Origin: UKL13-2 sp044229235
Lineage (GTDB): Bacteria; Pseudomonadota; Gammaproteobacteria; Burkholderiales; Usitatibacteraceae
Direction of reading: 5' to 3'
Assembly (NCBI GenBank): GCA_044229235.1
Contig: JBGATH010000003.1
Span: forward strand, 114,439-178,438
DNA length: 64,000 bases
Shown: one piece after another, positions 49,796 to 58,880 of the stretch
Numbering within the stretch: the first letter of the stretch is position 1
Layout: each line of letters starts with the position of its first letter
Translations under genes and position numbers: made by a program
Notes under the pieces: generated by a model
Database searches by the model: none
What the model was told of the DNA's origin: nothing
The model's input: only the letters and a program-made list of their open reading frames with translations

Positions 49796-51634
49796 TCAGG
49801 AATTGCCGAAGCTCTCCGGATCGAAGCCGCCACCACCGGTTTTGCCGCCGCCGGAATTACCGCCGCCAGTATTGCCGTCGCTGGTATTGCCGCCGCCTTC
49901 CCCGCCCGGCTCGCCCTTGCCGGCGCCGCGATTGCGGGCGCGCCCGCGAAAATTGCGCCGCTGACGGTTACGAGATTTGCGCGGCGCACCGGGAGCGCCT
50001 GGTTGACCCGGCGGACGCGGACCACGCACAGCCGCTTCGCCTGGCGTTGCACCTTCGGCCGCTGCGTTGCCGTCACTGCGTACGGCGCCCGCGTCCACGA
50101 CATTGCCGGCAACATCGGCACGCGCGAGGTTGCCAGCTTCCGTGCCTGGCGGCCGCTGACCCTCGGCGCCGCGGCGATTCTTGCCACGACGATTGCGACG
50201 CGCACGCGGTTGCTCACCGGCCGGTGCGCCAGCTTCGCCGGCGGCAAGTGGCACACGCGGTGGCCGTTGCGGACGCGGTGCTTTGCCGGCAGGCGCCGTT
50301 TTCTCCGGGCGCGCCGGGCCACGCGGGCCGCGACCCGGCCGACCGGCAGGCTCAGCGGTAACGAGGTCACCCATGCCTGCCCATTCCAGGATGGGGCGAA
50401 TCTGCTCAGGCGCCAGTTCAACCATCTTGCCCCGGGTCAGGCGCGGTGGCAGGTCGATATTGCCGAAACGCGTCCGGATCAGCCGCGAGACCGTCAGGCC
50501 CTGCGACTCGAACATCTTGCGCACCTCGCGGTTGCGGCCTTCCTTGATGATGACGTGATACCAGTGGTTCACGCCTTCGGTCTCCTCGCCCGGCCGTTCT
50601 TCGATAACGTCGAATCGCGCCAGCACCGGGGCCGCCGCGTCCTCGTCTTCGTCCTCGTCTACTTCTGCCTCGATGCTGACCCCGGTGAGCAGGTTGTGCT
50701 TCTGCTCGTCGGTCAGCTGGCCGAGCACACGCACCGCGTATTCACGCTCGACCTCATAGCGCGGATGCATGAAGCGATTGGCAAGTTCACCGCTGGTGGT
50801 AAAGATCAGCAGGCCCGAGGTATTGATGTCGAGGCGGCCAATCGCGATCCATTTGCCGGTCTCCACCTTCGGCAGGTTATCGAACACGGTGATACGGTTG
50901 CCCGGGTCGTTGGTGGTGACGATCTCGCCCTCGGGCTTGTGATAGATCAGCACCCGCGGCATGTCTTCCGTGAACTTCAATTTCACCGGCCGATGGTCGA
51001 CCATGACGTTGTCGCCCGGGGAGACCTGGGTGCCGGTGGTGGCGACGATGCCGTTGACCATGACGCGGCCGGTGGCGATCATGATTTCCATGTCGCGGCG
51101 CGATCCGAGTCCGGACTGCGCCATTACCTTGTGCAGGCGTTCGCGCTTGACCACCGCTTGTGCGGCCAGTGCCTCGGCAAACTGACCCGAACGTGCCTCC
51201 TCGCCGACACGGCGCAAGTCGGTCACTTCCGAGGGGGACAACGGATTTGCCGTACTGACCTGCGGCTGGCGAAACGGGGTTTTCTTGCCGGAACGATTCT
51301 TGCGGACACGCGGCAGGCCACGGCCTCCGGCCGCGCCGTCAATCCGGTTACCGGGGGTTACCGCGCCGATTGCGTCCGGCGCACCGGTACGGCTCTTGCC
51401 GCGTTTGCCGCGTTTTCCACCCGTGGTATTGCCAAAGTTGTCCCCACCTGCACCGGCCAGCGCGCCACCGCGCTTCTTGCCACGCCCCTTGGCCACTGGT
51501 CCGGGCTTGCCGCGGCGCTTGCGGTCTCGCGGGTCATCGCGTGCGCCACCTTCCTTTTTTTCTTCGCCCACGTAGCGGCCGTCCACATAGCCGCGCGCCT
51601 TGAGTCCGGTGGTGACAACGATGCGCTTGATCAT
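49796..51634 (-). CDS. rluB: 23S rRNA pseudouridine synthase RluB with long disordered tails
   Basis: Makes pseudouridine at position 2605 of 23S rRNA. The S4 domain (RERLHKVMAQSGLGSRRDME) is near residue 165, followed by the catalytic domain with Asp in IGRLDINTSGLLIFT and REVRKMFESQGLTVSRL. The protein is 612 residues, about twice the E. coli enzyme: roughly 140 N-terminal residues rich in G, K and R and about 200 C-terminal residues rich in P, G, R and A, ending in Gly/Asn repeats. Its ATG overlaps the scpB stop by 4 bases. Confidence 0.94.
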   Translation of the reverse strand: MIKRIVVTTGLKARGYVDGRYVGEEKKEGGARDDPRDRKRRGKPGPVAKGRGKKRGGALAGAGGDNFGNTTGGKRGKRGKSRTGAPDAIGAVTPGNRIDGAAGGRGLPRVRKNRSGKKTPFRQPQVSTANPLSPSEVTDLRRVGEEARSGQFAEALAAQAVVKRERLHKVMAQSGLGSRRDMEIMIATGRVMVNGIVATTGTQVSPGDNVMVDHRPVKLKFTEDMPRVLIYHKPEGEIVTTNDPGNRITVFDNLPKVETGKWIAIGRLDINTSGLLIFTTSGELANRFMHPRYEVEREYAVRVLGQLTDEQKHNLLTGVSIEAEVDEDEDEDAAAPVLARFDVIEERPGEETEGVNHWYHVIIKEGRNREVRKMFESQGLTVSRLIRTRFGNIDLPPRLTRGKMVELAPEQIRPILEWAGMGDLVTAEPAGRPGRGPRGPARPEKTAPAGKAPRPQRPPRVPLAAGEAGAPAGEQPRARRNRRGKNRRGAEGQRPPGTEAGNLARADVAGNVVDAGAVRSDGNAAAEGATPGEAAVRGPRPPGQPGAPGAPRKSRNRQRRNFRGRARNRGAGKGEPGGEGGGNTSDGNTGGGNSGGGKTGGGGFDPESFGNS

Positions 51635-52536
51635 GGATTGATGTCCTGTGGCGCGGCGCGATCTTCGGGCGGCGCTTGTATTTCGGATTCGCCAGTGGCG
51701 GACGCATCAGCGGCCGGGTCGCCTGTCGATGCGGCGGCGGCTTCTGTGTCCGGCTGCGCCTCTTGCCCTTCTTCCACCGGCAGTTCCCCGCCGTTTTCCG
51801 CCGCCGGGTCGCCGCTTGAAACACCCGGTAGCGACGCCGTTTCACCGGCCACCAGTGCGGCGCCGGCCTGCGTCATGTCGAGGGTCGCCTGCAGTTCGTG
51901 CAGCGGCGGCAATTCTTCCAGCGAGCGCAGGTTCAGGTCATCAAGAAAGTGCTTGGTGGTCGCGAACAGCGCCGGCCGACCGACGACTTCCTTGTGACCG
52001 ATCTCATCGATCCAGCCGCGGTCCTGCAAGGTCTTGAGAATGTGCGGCGACACTTGCACGCCGCGAATATCCTCGATATCTCCGCGCGTGACCGGCTGCC
52101 GGTAGGCAATGATGGCCAGCGTCTCCAGCACCGCACGCGAATAGCGGGGCGGTTTTTCGTTGGACAGCTTGTCGAGATAGGTCTGGAACTCGGGTTTGAC
52201 GCGAAAGCGGTAGCCGCTGGCCACCAGCGTCAGTTCGACGCTGCGATCCTTCCACTCGGCGCGCATCTCTTCCAGCAGGTTACGCACGGTGTCGCCTGAC
52301 AGCTCGCCGTCAAAAATGCGCTTGAGATCATTTACCGCCATGGGCTCGGAGGCAGCCATCAGCACGGCTTCAAGGGCACGCTTGGCCTGGGCGACATCGA
52401 TGGTCTGCGGCGCATCCGGAAATGCAGCCGGAAATGTGTCTTCCCCGGATACGACGATCGCGTTTTCGGCCGGCGGCGACACCTGGTCGGTGACAGCCTC
52501 GGAAAGGTCTGCGGGATTGGCTTGTTCGTTGGACAT
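51631..52536 (-). CDS. scpB: Segregation and condensation protein B
   Basis: Winged-helix subunit of the SMC-ScpAB condensin. The 301 residues contain LEAVLMAASEPMAVNDLKRIF, the second wing PRYSRAVLETLAIIAYRQPV and TRGDIEDIRGVQV, all conserved. An acidic Ala/Glu-rich C-terminal tail of about 85 residues is extra. It follows scpA by 28 bases and overlaps rluB by 4. Confidence 0.95.
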   Translation of the reverse strand: MSNEQANPADLSEAVTDQVSPPAENAIVVSGEDTFPAAFPDAPQTIDVAQAKRALEAVLMAASEPMAVNDLKRIFDGELSGDTVRNLLEEMRAEWKDRSVELTLVASGYRFRVKPEFQTYLDKLSNEKPPRYSRAVLETLAIIAYRQPVTRGDIEDIRGVQVSPHILKTLQDRGWIDEIGHKEVVGRPALFATTKHFLDDLNLRSLEELPPLHELQATLDMTQAGAALVAGETASLPGVSSGDPAAENGGELPVEEGQEAQPDTEAAAASTGDPAADASATGESEIQAPPEDRAAPQDINP

Positions 52537-52564
52537 TTTTGCGACTACCTTTGCGCTTCCTTGA

Positions 52565-53425
52565 CTAGATCGACGGCTCGAGCGTCGGCGGCACGGCCTC
52601 GCGCAGTTTCACGTAAATGGGTTCGAACGCGGCGTTCTGCGAAATGTCGATGAGCGACTCGCGCGCCAGCTCCAGCACGGCAAGAAAACTCACCACCACC
52701 ACCGCCACGCCTTCTTCAGGCTGGAACAGGTCATCGAAGCGCACGAAGCCGGAACCGCCCAGTTGTCGCAGGATGCGCGACATGTGCGAACGCACCGACA
52801 GTTCCTCGCGCGTCACCGAGTGCCTGCGTGTCGCCCGGGCGCGGTTGAGGATGACGCGCCAGGCTTCGGTGAGGTCTGCCACCAGTACCGTCGGCACACG
52901 CGTGACCAGCGCCTGCTCGACCAGCACATCGATGGTCGCGAAGTCGCGATCCTTGCGCGGATGCTGGTCGATGGCTTGTGCCGCCGATTTCATCTGCTCG
53001 TATTCGAGCAGGCGGCGCACCAGCTCGGCGCGCGGGTCGTCGGGCTCGGCCTCATTCTCCCGCGGGGGCCGGGGCAGCAGCATGCGTGACTTGATCTCGA
53101 TGAGCAGCGCGGCCATGAGCAGGTACTCGGCCGCCAGTTCCAACTGACCCTCCCGCATCGCCTCCACGTACACCATGTACTGGCGGGTGAGGTCGGCCAT
53201 GGGAATGTCGAGAATGTCCAGCGAGTGCTTGCGAATCAGATAGAGCAGCAGATCCAGCGGCCCCTCGAACTGGTCGAGGATGACTGAAAGCGCATCCGGC
53301 GGAATGAACAGGTCGGCCGGCATGTCGGTCATTGGTTCGCCCTTGATGCGGGCGATGGGCATCAGCATGTCCAGCGACGGCTGCTGCGCGCCCCCGGTAT
53401 TGTCGACGACCAGTTCGACGCTCAT
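52565..53425 (-). CDS. scpA: Segregation and condensation protein A
   Basis: Kleisin subunit of the SMC-ScpAB condensin. I start at MSVELVVDNTGG (286 residues), overlapping the trpS stop by 4 bases. The kleisin N-terminal motif FEGPLDLLLYLIRKHSLDI and the helix ELAAEYLLMAALLIEIKSRML are clear, and the C-terminal winged helix ends GVAVVVVSFLAVLELARE. The SMC partner is not in this window. Confidence 0.94.
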   Translation of the reverse strand: MSVELVVDNTGGAQQPSLDMLMPIARIKGEPMTDMPADLFIPPDALSVILDQFEGPLDLLLYLIRKHSLDILDIPMADLTRQYMVYVEAMREGQLELAAEYLLMAALLIEIKSRMLLPRPPRENEAEPDDPRAELVRRLLEYEQMKSAAQAIDQHPRKDRDFATIDVLVEQALVTRVPTVLVADLTEAWRVILNRARATRRHSVTREELSVRSHMSRILRQLGGSGFVRFDDLFQPEEGVAVVVVSFLAVLELARESLIDISQNAAFEPIYVKLREAVPPTLEPSI

Positions 53426-54630
53426 GAAAAGCTCAGGCCCATGGCATCGCGCACATCGCGCATGGTTTCCTCGGCGACATCGCGCGCCTTCTCGCAACCG
53501 TCGGCGAGGATGTTCTTCACCAGCGTCGGATCTTCTTCAAAGGGAGCCGCACGCTCGCGCATCGGTTTGAGTTCAACAACGATGGCATCGATCACCGGCT
53601 GCTTGCACTCGAGGCAACCGATGCCGGCGCTCTTGCAACCTTCCACCACCCACTTCTTCCGGGCTTCATCCGAATACACCTGGTGGAGATTCCACACCGG
53701 GCATTTTTCGGGGTCGCCCGGGTCGTTGCGGCGGACCCGCGCCGGATCGGTGGGCATTTTGCGCACCTTGGCGCTGATGGCGTCGGGCGTATCGCGCAGG
53801 TCGATGGTGTTGCTCATGCTCTTCGACATTTTTTCGCCATCGATACCCAGCAGGCGCGAAGTCGCGGTCAGCAGGGCTTGCGGCTCAGGCAGGATCACTT
53901 TGCCGCCGCCCTCGAGGAAGCCGAACAGGCGTTCACGGTCACCAATCGACAGGTTTTGCACATCGGCGAGCAATTCGTGGGCTTCCGACAGGGCCGCCTC
54001 GTCGCCTTCCTGCTGGTACCGGGTGCGCAGTTCGTTGTACAGCCTGGCTTTCTTGGAGCCCAGCTTCTTGATCGCCGACTCGGCCTTTTCCTCGAAGCCC
54101 TTTTCCCGGCCGAACAGGTGATTGAAGCGCCGCGCGATTTCGCGGGTCAGCTCGATGTGCGAGACCTGGTCCTCGCCGACCGGCACCTGGTTGGCCCGGT
54201 AGATCAGGATGTCGGCCGCCTGCATCAGCGGATAGCCGAGGAAGCCGTAGGTGGTGAGATCACGCCCGAACTGCGCCTGCTTTTCCACCTGGTCCTTGAA
54301 GGTCGGCACACGCTCCAGCCATGACAGCGGGGTGAAAAATGACATGAGGACGGTGAGTTCGGCGTGCTGCGGCACGCGCGACTGCACGAACATGGTTGCC
54401 TGGGACGGATCAAGCCCGGCGCCGATCCAGTCGATCACCGTGTCGTATGTGTACTGCTCGATCACCTCGGGCGTCTGGTAGTGCGAAGTCAGCGCATGCC
54501 AGTCCGCGACAAAGAAGAAACACGGGTGTTCGTGCTGCAGGCGAATCCAGTTCTTGAGGGCACCGTGATAGTGGCCCAGGTGCAGGCGTCCGGTCGGACG
54601 CATGCCGGAAAGTATGCGATCAGGAAACAT
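53422..54630 (-). CDS. trpS: Tryptophanyl-tRNA synthetase
   Basis: Class I synthetase charging tRNA-Trp. The 402 residues contain the HIGH-type motif PTGRLHLGHYHGALKNW and KMSKS in DGEKMSKSMSNT. It is about 65 residues longer than the 334-residue E. coli form, with an insertion including WNLHQVYSDEARKKW and a CxxC-like GIGCLECKQP; this longer form is the usual one in Betaproteobacteria. It is followed by scpA with an ATGA overlap and preceded by a 222-base gap. Confidence 0.96.
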   Translation of the reverse strand: MFPDRILSGMRPTGRLHLGHYHGALKNWIRLQHEHPCFFFVADWHALTSHYQTPEVIEQYTYDTVIDWIGAGLDPSQATMFVQSRVPQHAELTVLMSFFTPLSWLERVPTFKDQVEKQAQFGRDLTTYGFLGYPLMQAADILIYRANQVPVGEDQVSHIELTREIARRFNHLFGREKGFEEKAESAIKKLGSKKARLYNELRTRYQQEGDEAALSEAHELLADVQNLSIGDRERLFGFLEGGGKVILPEPQALLTATSRLLGIDGEKMSKSMSNTIDLRDTPDAISAKVRKMPTDPARVRRNDPGDPEKCPVWNLHQVYSDEARKKWVVEGCKSAGIGCLECKQPVIDAIVVELKPMRERAAPFEEDPTLVKNILADGCEKARDVAEETMRDVRDAMGLSFS

Positions 54631-54795
54631 AGCGAGGGATCAGAGGATCCGGCTCCAGTAAAACGAAATGAAAGTCTGCAAACAGGCGATGGGACTGACC
54701 AATGGCTACCAGCGGGAACCGCTGCGTTCAACTCAAAGGGTATCTACCGGGTGTTTACCCGCGGCGCATTCGAGGTCTGGTTGCCGCGCGTAGTC

Positions 54796-54815
54796 GGTCA
54801 CAGCGGGTCACAGCG
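54796..54815. repeat. Tandem 10-bp repeat upstream of trpS
   Basis: GGTCACAGCG occurs twice in direct tandem within the 222-base gap between the M50 protease stop and the trpS start. It could be a protein-binding site or chance; I see no other strong signal in the gap. Confidence 0.6.
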
Positions 54816-54852
54816 AGACGCCCGCCGGGAGGCGAGCCGCAAGACGCTGCTC

Positions 54853-55500
54853 TTAAGATAGACCGATTATAGCGTATATCGAATTCATGCTGATATTGAC
54901 CAGCGGCCAGAGGAATTTGTCGAGGATTCCCGACAAAAGCAGCGCAATCAGGATGAACATGCCATAGGGTTCGGTACGCGAGAACCGGTAGGCCATCGGC
55001 CCGGGCAGCAGGCCGGTGAGAATGCGCCCCCCATCGAGCGGCAGCAGCGGAAACAGGTTGAACACCATCAGCAAGGCGTTGACGAAGATGCCGGCCTGCG
55101 CCGTCAGCGCGATGAAATGCACCGGACCGGTCAGCGGAAAGCTGATGGCAATCTTGCCGACAATGGCCCAGGCAACCATCATCGCCAGGTTCGCCAGCGG
55201 CCCGGCCGCCGCCACCCAGATCATGTCCTGCTTGGGTCGGCGCAGCGCACCGAAATTGACCGGCACCGGCTTGGCCGCGCCAAAGATCATGCCGCTGAAC
55301 AGGAGCGTCAACAGCGGCACGAGGATGGTCCAGATGGGGTCGATGTGCTTGAGGGGATTCAATGTCATTCGCCCCATCATGTATGCGGTGGCGTCACCAA
55401 AGTAGCGCGCCGCGTAGGCATGCGCCGCCTCGTGCAGGGTGATCGCGAGGATCATGGGCACGGCATAAATGGTGATCTTCTGGATGGTGCTGGGGTCCAT
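54853..55500 (-). CDS. Site-2 protease family membrane metalloprotease (M50)
   Basis: Intramembrane zinc protease of 215 residues. The zinc motif HEAAH is in the first helix (LAITLHEAAHAYAARYFGD), and the third ligand is in NLFPLLPLDGGRIL. Several hydrophobic helices fill the rest; there is no PDZ domain, which puts it in the short M50B group of unknown substrate. It lies 41 bases downstream of the YciO-like gene in the same minus-strand block. Confidence 0.93.
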   Translation of the reverse strand: MDPSTIQKITIYAVPMILAITLHEAAHAYAARYFGDATAYMMGRMTLNPLKHIDPIWTILVPLLTLLFSGMIFGAAKPVPVNFGALRRPKQDMIWVAAAGPLANLAMMVAWAIVGKIAISFPLTGPVHFIALTAQAGIFVNALLMVFNLFPLLPLDGGRILTGLLPGPMAYRFSRTEPYGMFILIALLLSGILDKFLWPLVNISMNSIYAIIGLS

Positions 55501-55541
55501 TGGGGCCTTGGGCGATGTCTCGAACGGGGCAATCGGGCAAA

Positions 55542-56186
55542 TCAGGCGGGCTCGGTCTCGTCATCAAAACCAAAACTTGCAACCTCGCCCTTGCCCCGCC
55601 TCACCAGGATTGGGATGTCTTCCGACAAATCAATGATGGTGGTTGGCCGCACGCCACATGGTCCGCCATCGAGGATCAGGTCCAGTTGGTGCTGGACGCG
55701 GGCGCGGATGGTCGCGGCATCGTTGAGCGGCTCGGCGTCGCCCGGCAGGATCAAGGTGGACGAGAGCATCGGCGCATCCAGTTCCGCCAGCAGCGCCTGG
55801 GCGACTTCGTGCTCGGGAACCCGCACGCCGACCGTGGCGCGCTTGGGATGAGCGAGCCGTCGCGGCAATTCTCGGGTCGCACGCAGGATGAATGTGTAGC
55901 TGCCTGGCGTATGCGCTTTCAGCAAACGATATTGCGCGTTGTCGACCTTGGCAAAGGTGCCGATCTCGGACAGGTCGCGGCACACCAGCGTGAGGTGGTG
56001 ACGATCGTCGATGCCCCGCACCTGGCGCATCTTTTCCATGGCGGTCTTGTCGCCGATCTGGCAGCCCAGGGCATAACAGGAGTCGGTCGGATAGGCGATG
56101 AGGCCGCCGCCGCGCACGATATCCACGGCACGCTTGATGAGGCGCTTCTCGGGATGGGTGGAGTGAATTTCAAAATACTGCGACAT
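55542..56186 (-). CDS. L-threonylcarbamoyladenylate synthase-like protein (YrdC/Sua5/YciO family)
   Basis: The 214-residue YrdC-fold protein starts MSQYFEIHSTHPE. Core motifs are GGLIAYPTDSCYALGC, the KTAMEKMRQVRGIDDRHHLTL nucleotide region, PGSYTFILRAT and VGVRVPEHEVAQALL. The N-terminal pattern matches YciO more than TsaC, so a role in tRNA t6A synthesis is possible but not certain. It follows the PHP gene by 4 bases. Confidence 0.88.
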   Translation of the reverse strand: MSQYFEIHSTHPEKRLIKRAVDIVRGGGLIAYPTDSCYALGCQIGDKTAMEKMRQVRGIDDRHHLTLVCRDLSEIGTFAKVDNAQYRLLKAHTPGSYTFILRATRELPRRLAHPKRATVGVRVPEHEVAQALLAELDAPMLSSTLILPGDAEPLNDAATIRARVQHQLDLILDGGPCGVRPTTIIDLSEDIPILVRRGKGEVASFGFDDETEPA

Positions 56187-56190
56187 ACGC

Positions 56191-57081
56191 TCAGAACACC
56201 GTCCAGACAGGTTCGACGCCGGCCGGCAGCGGCGGCAATTCGCCGGGCAGAAACTGGCTTTCACCTACCCCGTGGAAATCCGCGCCGCGGGACGCAAGGA
56301 AGCCGAATTCACGCGCCAGTCCGGCGTACTCGCGGTAGTGATGCGACTGGTGGCTGCCGGTCACCACTTCCAGTCCGCGACCACCTGCGGCCTTGAAATC
56401 GGCCAGAAAAATGCGCATCTCGGCTGGCGTCAGGCGGTAACGACCCGGATGCGCCACCACCGCGACACCGCCGGCCCCAGCAATCCACTGCACCGCGTGG
56501 TGCAGCGTGGCCCAGGCGTGCGGCACATAGCCGGGCTTGCCGGAAACCAGAAAGCGTTCAAACGCCTTGCCCACACTCTTGACCACGCCTTTATCGACCA
56601 GCGCGCGGGCAAAATGCGTGCGCCCGATCATGTCCTTGTTTTCAGCCAGTTCCCAGGCTCTCTCGAATATCCCGACCACACCCACCCGTTCGAGGTCGGC
56701 GCCCATGAGCCGGGCCCGCGCCAGGCGGCCGTCGCGCACCGACAGCAGGCCCGCCGCGAGCACCGCATCAGCAGGATCGATGTCGAGTCCGACGATGTGC
56801 ACGGTGATGGGCCGGATGTCGGCATGCTCGCCGGGAGTCGGCCAGGTCACCGAGATTTCGACGCCACGCACGAAACCGAGCCCAACGGCGGCTGCGGCGG
56901 CTTCGGCCTCGGCGAGTCCCGCGGTTGTATCGTGATCGGTCAGCGCGACCATGTCGCAGCCGCGCGCGTGTGCCAGCTCGATCAGTGCACGAGGCGCGAG
57001 CAAGCCATCCGAGGCGTTGCTGTGATTGTGCAGGTCGATATTGAGCAAAATCTTTTCCGGCTCTGAAAACTTGTTGGACAA
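56191..57081 (-). CDS. PHP domain phosphoesterase (YciV/RNase AM-like)
   Basis: Metal-dependent phosphoesterase of 296 residues. The PHP motifs are NIDLHNHSNASDG, MVALTDHDTTAG, VVAHPGRYRL and a final SRGADFHG. E. coli YciV acts on 3',5'-bisphosphonucleotides and trims 5' ends of RNA; the same activities are plausible here. It is the first gene of the minus-strand block running to rluB and is divergent from the unknown plus-strand gene at 57121. Confidence 0.9.
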   Translation of the reverse strand: MSNKFSEPEKILLNIDLHNHSNASDGLLAPRALIELAHARGCDMVALTDHDTTAGLAEAEAAAAAVGLGFVRGVEISVTWPTPGEHADIRPITVHIVGLDIDPADAVLAAGLLSVRDGRLARARLMGADLERVGVVGIFERAWELAENKDMIGRTHFARALVDKGVVKSVGKAFERFLVSGKPGYVPHAWATLHHAVQWIAGAGGVAVVAHPGRYRLTPAEMRIFLADFKAAGGRGLEVVTGSHQSHHYREYAGLAREFGFLASRGADFHGVGESQFLPGELPPLPAGVEPVWTVF

Positions 57082-57120
57082 TCGAGCATCATAGCAAACT
57101 CACTCTGCTCACTCCCTGTC

Positions 57121-57918
57121 ATGCCTGACCAGAAAATCCCGTTCAAGCCGATTCAGTTCACCACCTCGCGCGGTGCCATCTCTCACGCGCCGGAGCATCC
57201 AGACACCTACACCGGCGTGGCGCAGGGTTTTGCCGAACTGGCTGCCGCGGTGGGCGCCGGCTACCAACAGCGTTTGACGGGCGCCGGCACCGGCCGCGAT
57301 CCGGTCACGCTGGTCGCGTTGGTCAGCGAATTCTTGCGGGTCATGCAGTCGCTCGACGCAGAACATGGTGGCAACGGCGCGTTACCGGTGGAGGGCGCGG
57401 CACCAGCCGTGGATGAAGCATTGACCGCACTTGCCGAACTCGAGACCTGGCTGCAGCGGCTGGAACTGCGCGAGTTTCGCGCCAACCTGCTGGCGACCCA
57501 GTTGGCTGTCGGCCATTGGGCCATGTGTCATGCGCTGCAGTTTCACGTGGTGGCGCCGCTGGTCAACGCACTGGCCGAGCAGGCCAACGCCGCCGAATCG
57601 CGTCAGGAAAACGCAGCGGTGTTTGCCCTGATGCAGGGGCTGGTCGAGCATCTCGCGCCGCAACTTGCCGCCGACCTCGAGCGCTCCAATCCAGAGCGGC
57701 CGTGGCGGCTGCTCAACCTGAATCTGGCCATCACCGGAATCCGCACCGGTGATACCGCAATGATCGGCTACGCATTCGAAAAGCTGGATCGCAACTTGCC
57801 CGATGAATGCCGCGGGTTTTACGCTGAAGCGCGCGCCATCGCGGCACAGCCGGGATTTCCGCCGGAATGCCGGGCGTTGATTGACGCCGGCTACCAGCGT
57901 TGGACGCAGCCTCACTAA
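57121..57918 (+). CDS. Conserved-looking protein of unknown function
   Basis: I do not recognise a domain in this 265-residue protein. It has no signal peptide or membrane segment and is mostly predicted helix (EALTALAELETWLQRLELRE, LMQGLVEHLAPQLAADLERS), with a conserved-looking GHWAMCHALQFHVVAPLVNAL stretch and a C-terminal part resembling helical-repeat proteins. It is divergent from the PHP gene (39 bases between starts) and precedes yciB. Placement next to yciB-YciI-BolA-PpiC is a familiar Betaproteobacterial context. Confidence 0.72.
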   Translation: MPDQKIPFKPIQFTTSRGAISHAPEHPDTYTGVAQGFAELAAAVGAGYQQRLTGAGTGRDPVTLVALVSEFLRVMQSLDAEHGGNGALPVEGAAPAVDEALTALAELETWLQRLELREFRANLLATQLAVGHWAMCHALQFHVVAPLVNALAEQANAAESRQENAAVFALMQGLVEHLAPQLAADLERSNPERPWRLLNLNLAITGIRTGDTAMIGYAFEKLDRNLPDECRGFYAEARAIAAQPGFPPECRALIDAGYQRWTQPH

Positions 57919-58017
57919 TCGTGAGACAATAGCAAGTTATTGATTTTTTGGTCTTCCTTGTCGTGTTCCTCGTAGACGATCGCCGCCGCGCGATCATTTC
58001 CTGATGCCTCGCGTTTG

Positions 58018-58578
58018 ATGAAACTGCTGTTCGATTTCCTGCCAGTGTTGATGTTCTTCGCGGCCTACAAGCTCGCGGACATCTACGTCGCAACCGGTGT
58101 CGCGATCGCGGTCGCCGTCGCGCAAATCGTCTGGTGCCTGGTGCGCCGCGAAAAGGTGAAGCCGGTGCAATGGATCGCGCTGGGATTTATCCTGGTTTTC
58201 GGTACCGCCACCATCCTGTTGCAGGACGAGTTCTACATCAAGGTCAAATGGACGCTGTTTTACGGCCTGATGGGCTTACTGCTGCTGGTCGCCACCGCGA
58301 TGGGCAAGAATCCGCTCAGGAGCGTGCTCGGCAGCGAAATCGAACTGCCTGTGGATGCGTGGAAGAAGTTTTCCTATTCGTGGGCCGGCTTCTTTCTGTT
58401 GTTGGGCGCACTCAACCAGTATTTCGCCATGACCCTGTCGCTCGATGCCTGGGTGAAGGTCAAGGTATTCGGTGGATCGGCTTTGAGCGTGGTATTCGTC
58501 ATCGGCCAGGCGTTCTGGCTGGCGAAGTATCTGCCGGACGACCCGCCTGCCGCTGATGCGGCAGCCAAGGAACCCTGA
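58018..58578 (+). CDS. yciB: Inner membrane septation protein YciB/IspA family
   Basis: Integral inner-membrane protein of 186 residues with five or six helices, linked to division and envelope synthesis. The family opens with MKLLFDFLPVLMFFAAYKLADIY and contains FTLFYGLMG-type KWTLFYGLMGLLLL and ALNQYFAMTLSLDAWVKVKVFGG. The ATG at 58018 is preferred to the TTG three bases earlier. The TGA shares a base with the next ATG. Confidence 0.95.
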   Translation: MKLLFDFLPVLMFFAAYKLADIYVATGVAIAVAVAQIVWCLVRREKVKPVQWIALGFILVFGTATILLQDEFYIKVKWTLFYGLMGLLLLVATAMGKNPLRSVLGSEIELPVDAWKKFSYSWAGFFLLLGALNQYFAMTLSLDAWVKVKVFGGSALSVVFVIGQAFWLAKYLPDDPPAADAAAKEP

Positions 58579-58880
58579 TGCTTTACGCGATCATTTGCGA
58601 GGAACTGCCCGGTGCACTGGACCGGCGCATGGCCAATCGCCCGGCGCACGTCGAGCGCCTGAAAGCCCTGCAGGCCGAAGGTCGCTTGATCCTCGCCGGG
58701 CCGCATCCGCTGATCGACAGCGAAGATCCGGGGCCCGCCGGTTTTTCGGGATCGCTGATCGTTGCTGAATTTGCCTCCCGCGAAGCAGCCATTGCGTGGG
58801 CTGCCGAGGACCCGTATTGCCTGGCAGGGGTGTTTTCGAATGTTACCGTCAAGCCATTCAAGAAGGTGTTGCCCGCTTGA
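58578..58880 (+). CDS. YciI family protein
   Basis: The 100-residue ferredoxin-like fold protein has the YciI signature: MLYAIICEELPGAL, the active-site-like HVERLKALQAEGRLILAGPHP and EDPYCLAGVFSNVTVKPF. Members bind small molecules and are suspected hydrolases or dehydrochlorinase relatives. It is coupled to yciB by a TGATG overlap and to the BolA gene by a TTGA overlap. Confidence 0.93.
   Translation: MLYAIICEELPGALDRRMANRPAHVERLKALQAEGRLILAGPHPLIDSEDPGPAGFSGSLIVAEFASREAAIAWAAEDPYCLAGVFSNVTVKPFKKVLPA

Noticed and set aside
50003..51997. A 664-codon plus-strand open frame opposite rluB and scpB
   Set aside because: It spans the boundary of two coupled genes on the other strand and has no recognisable domain.
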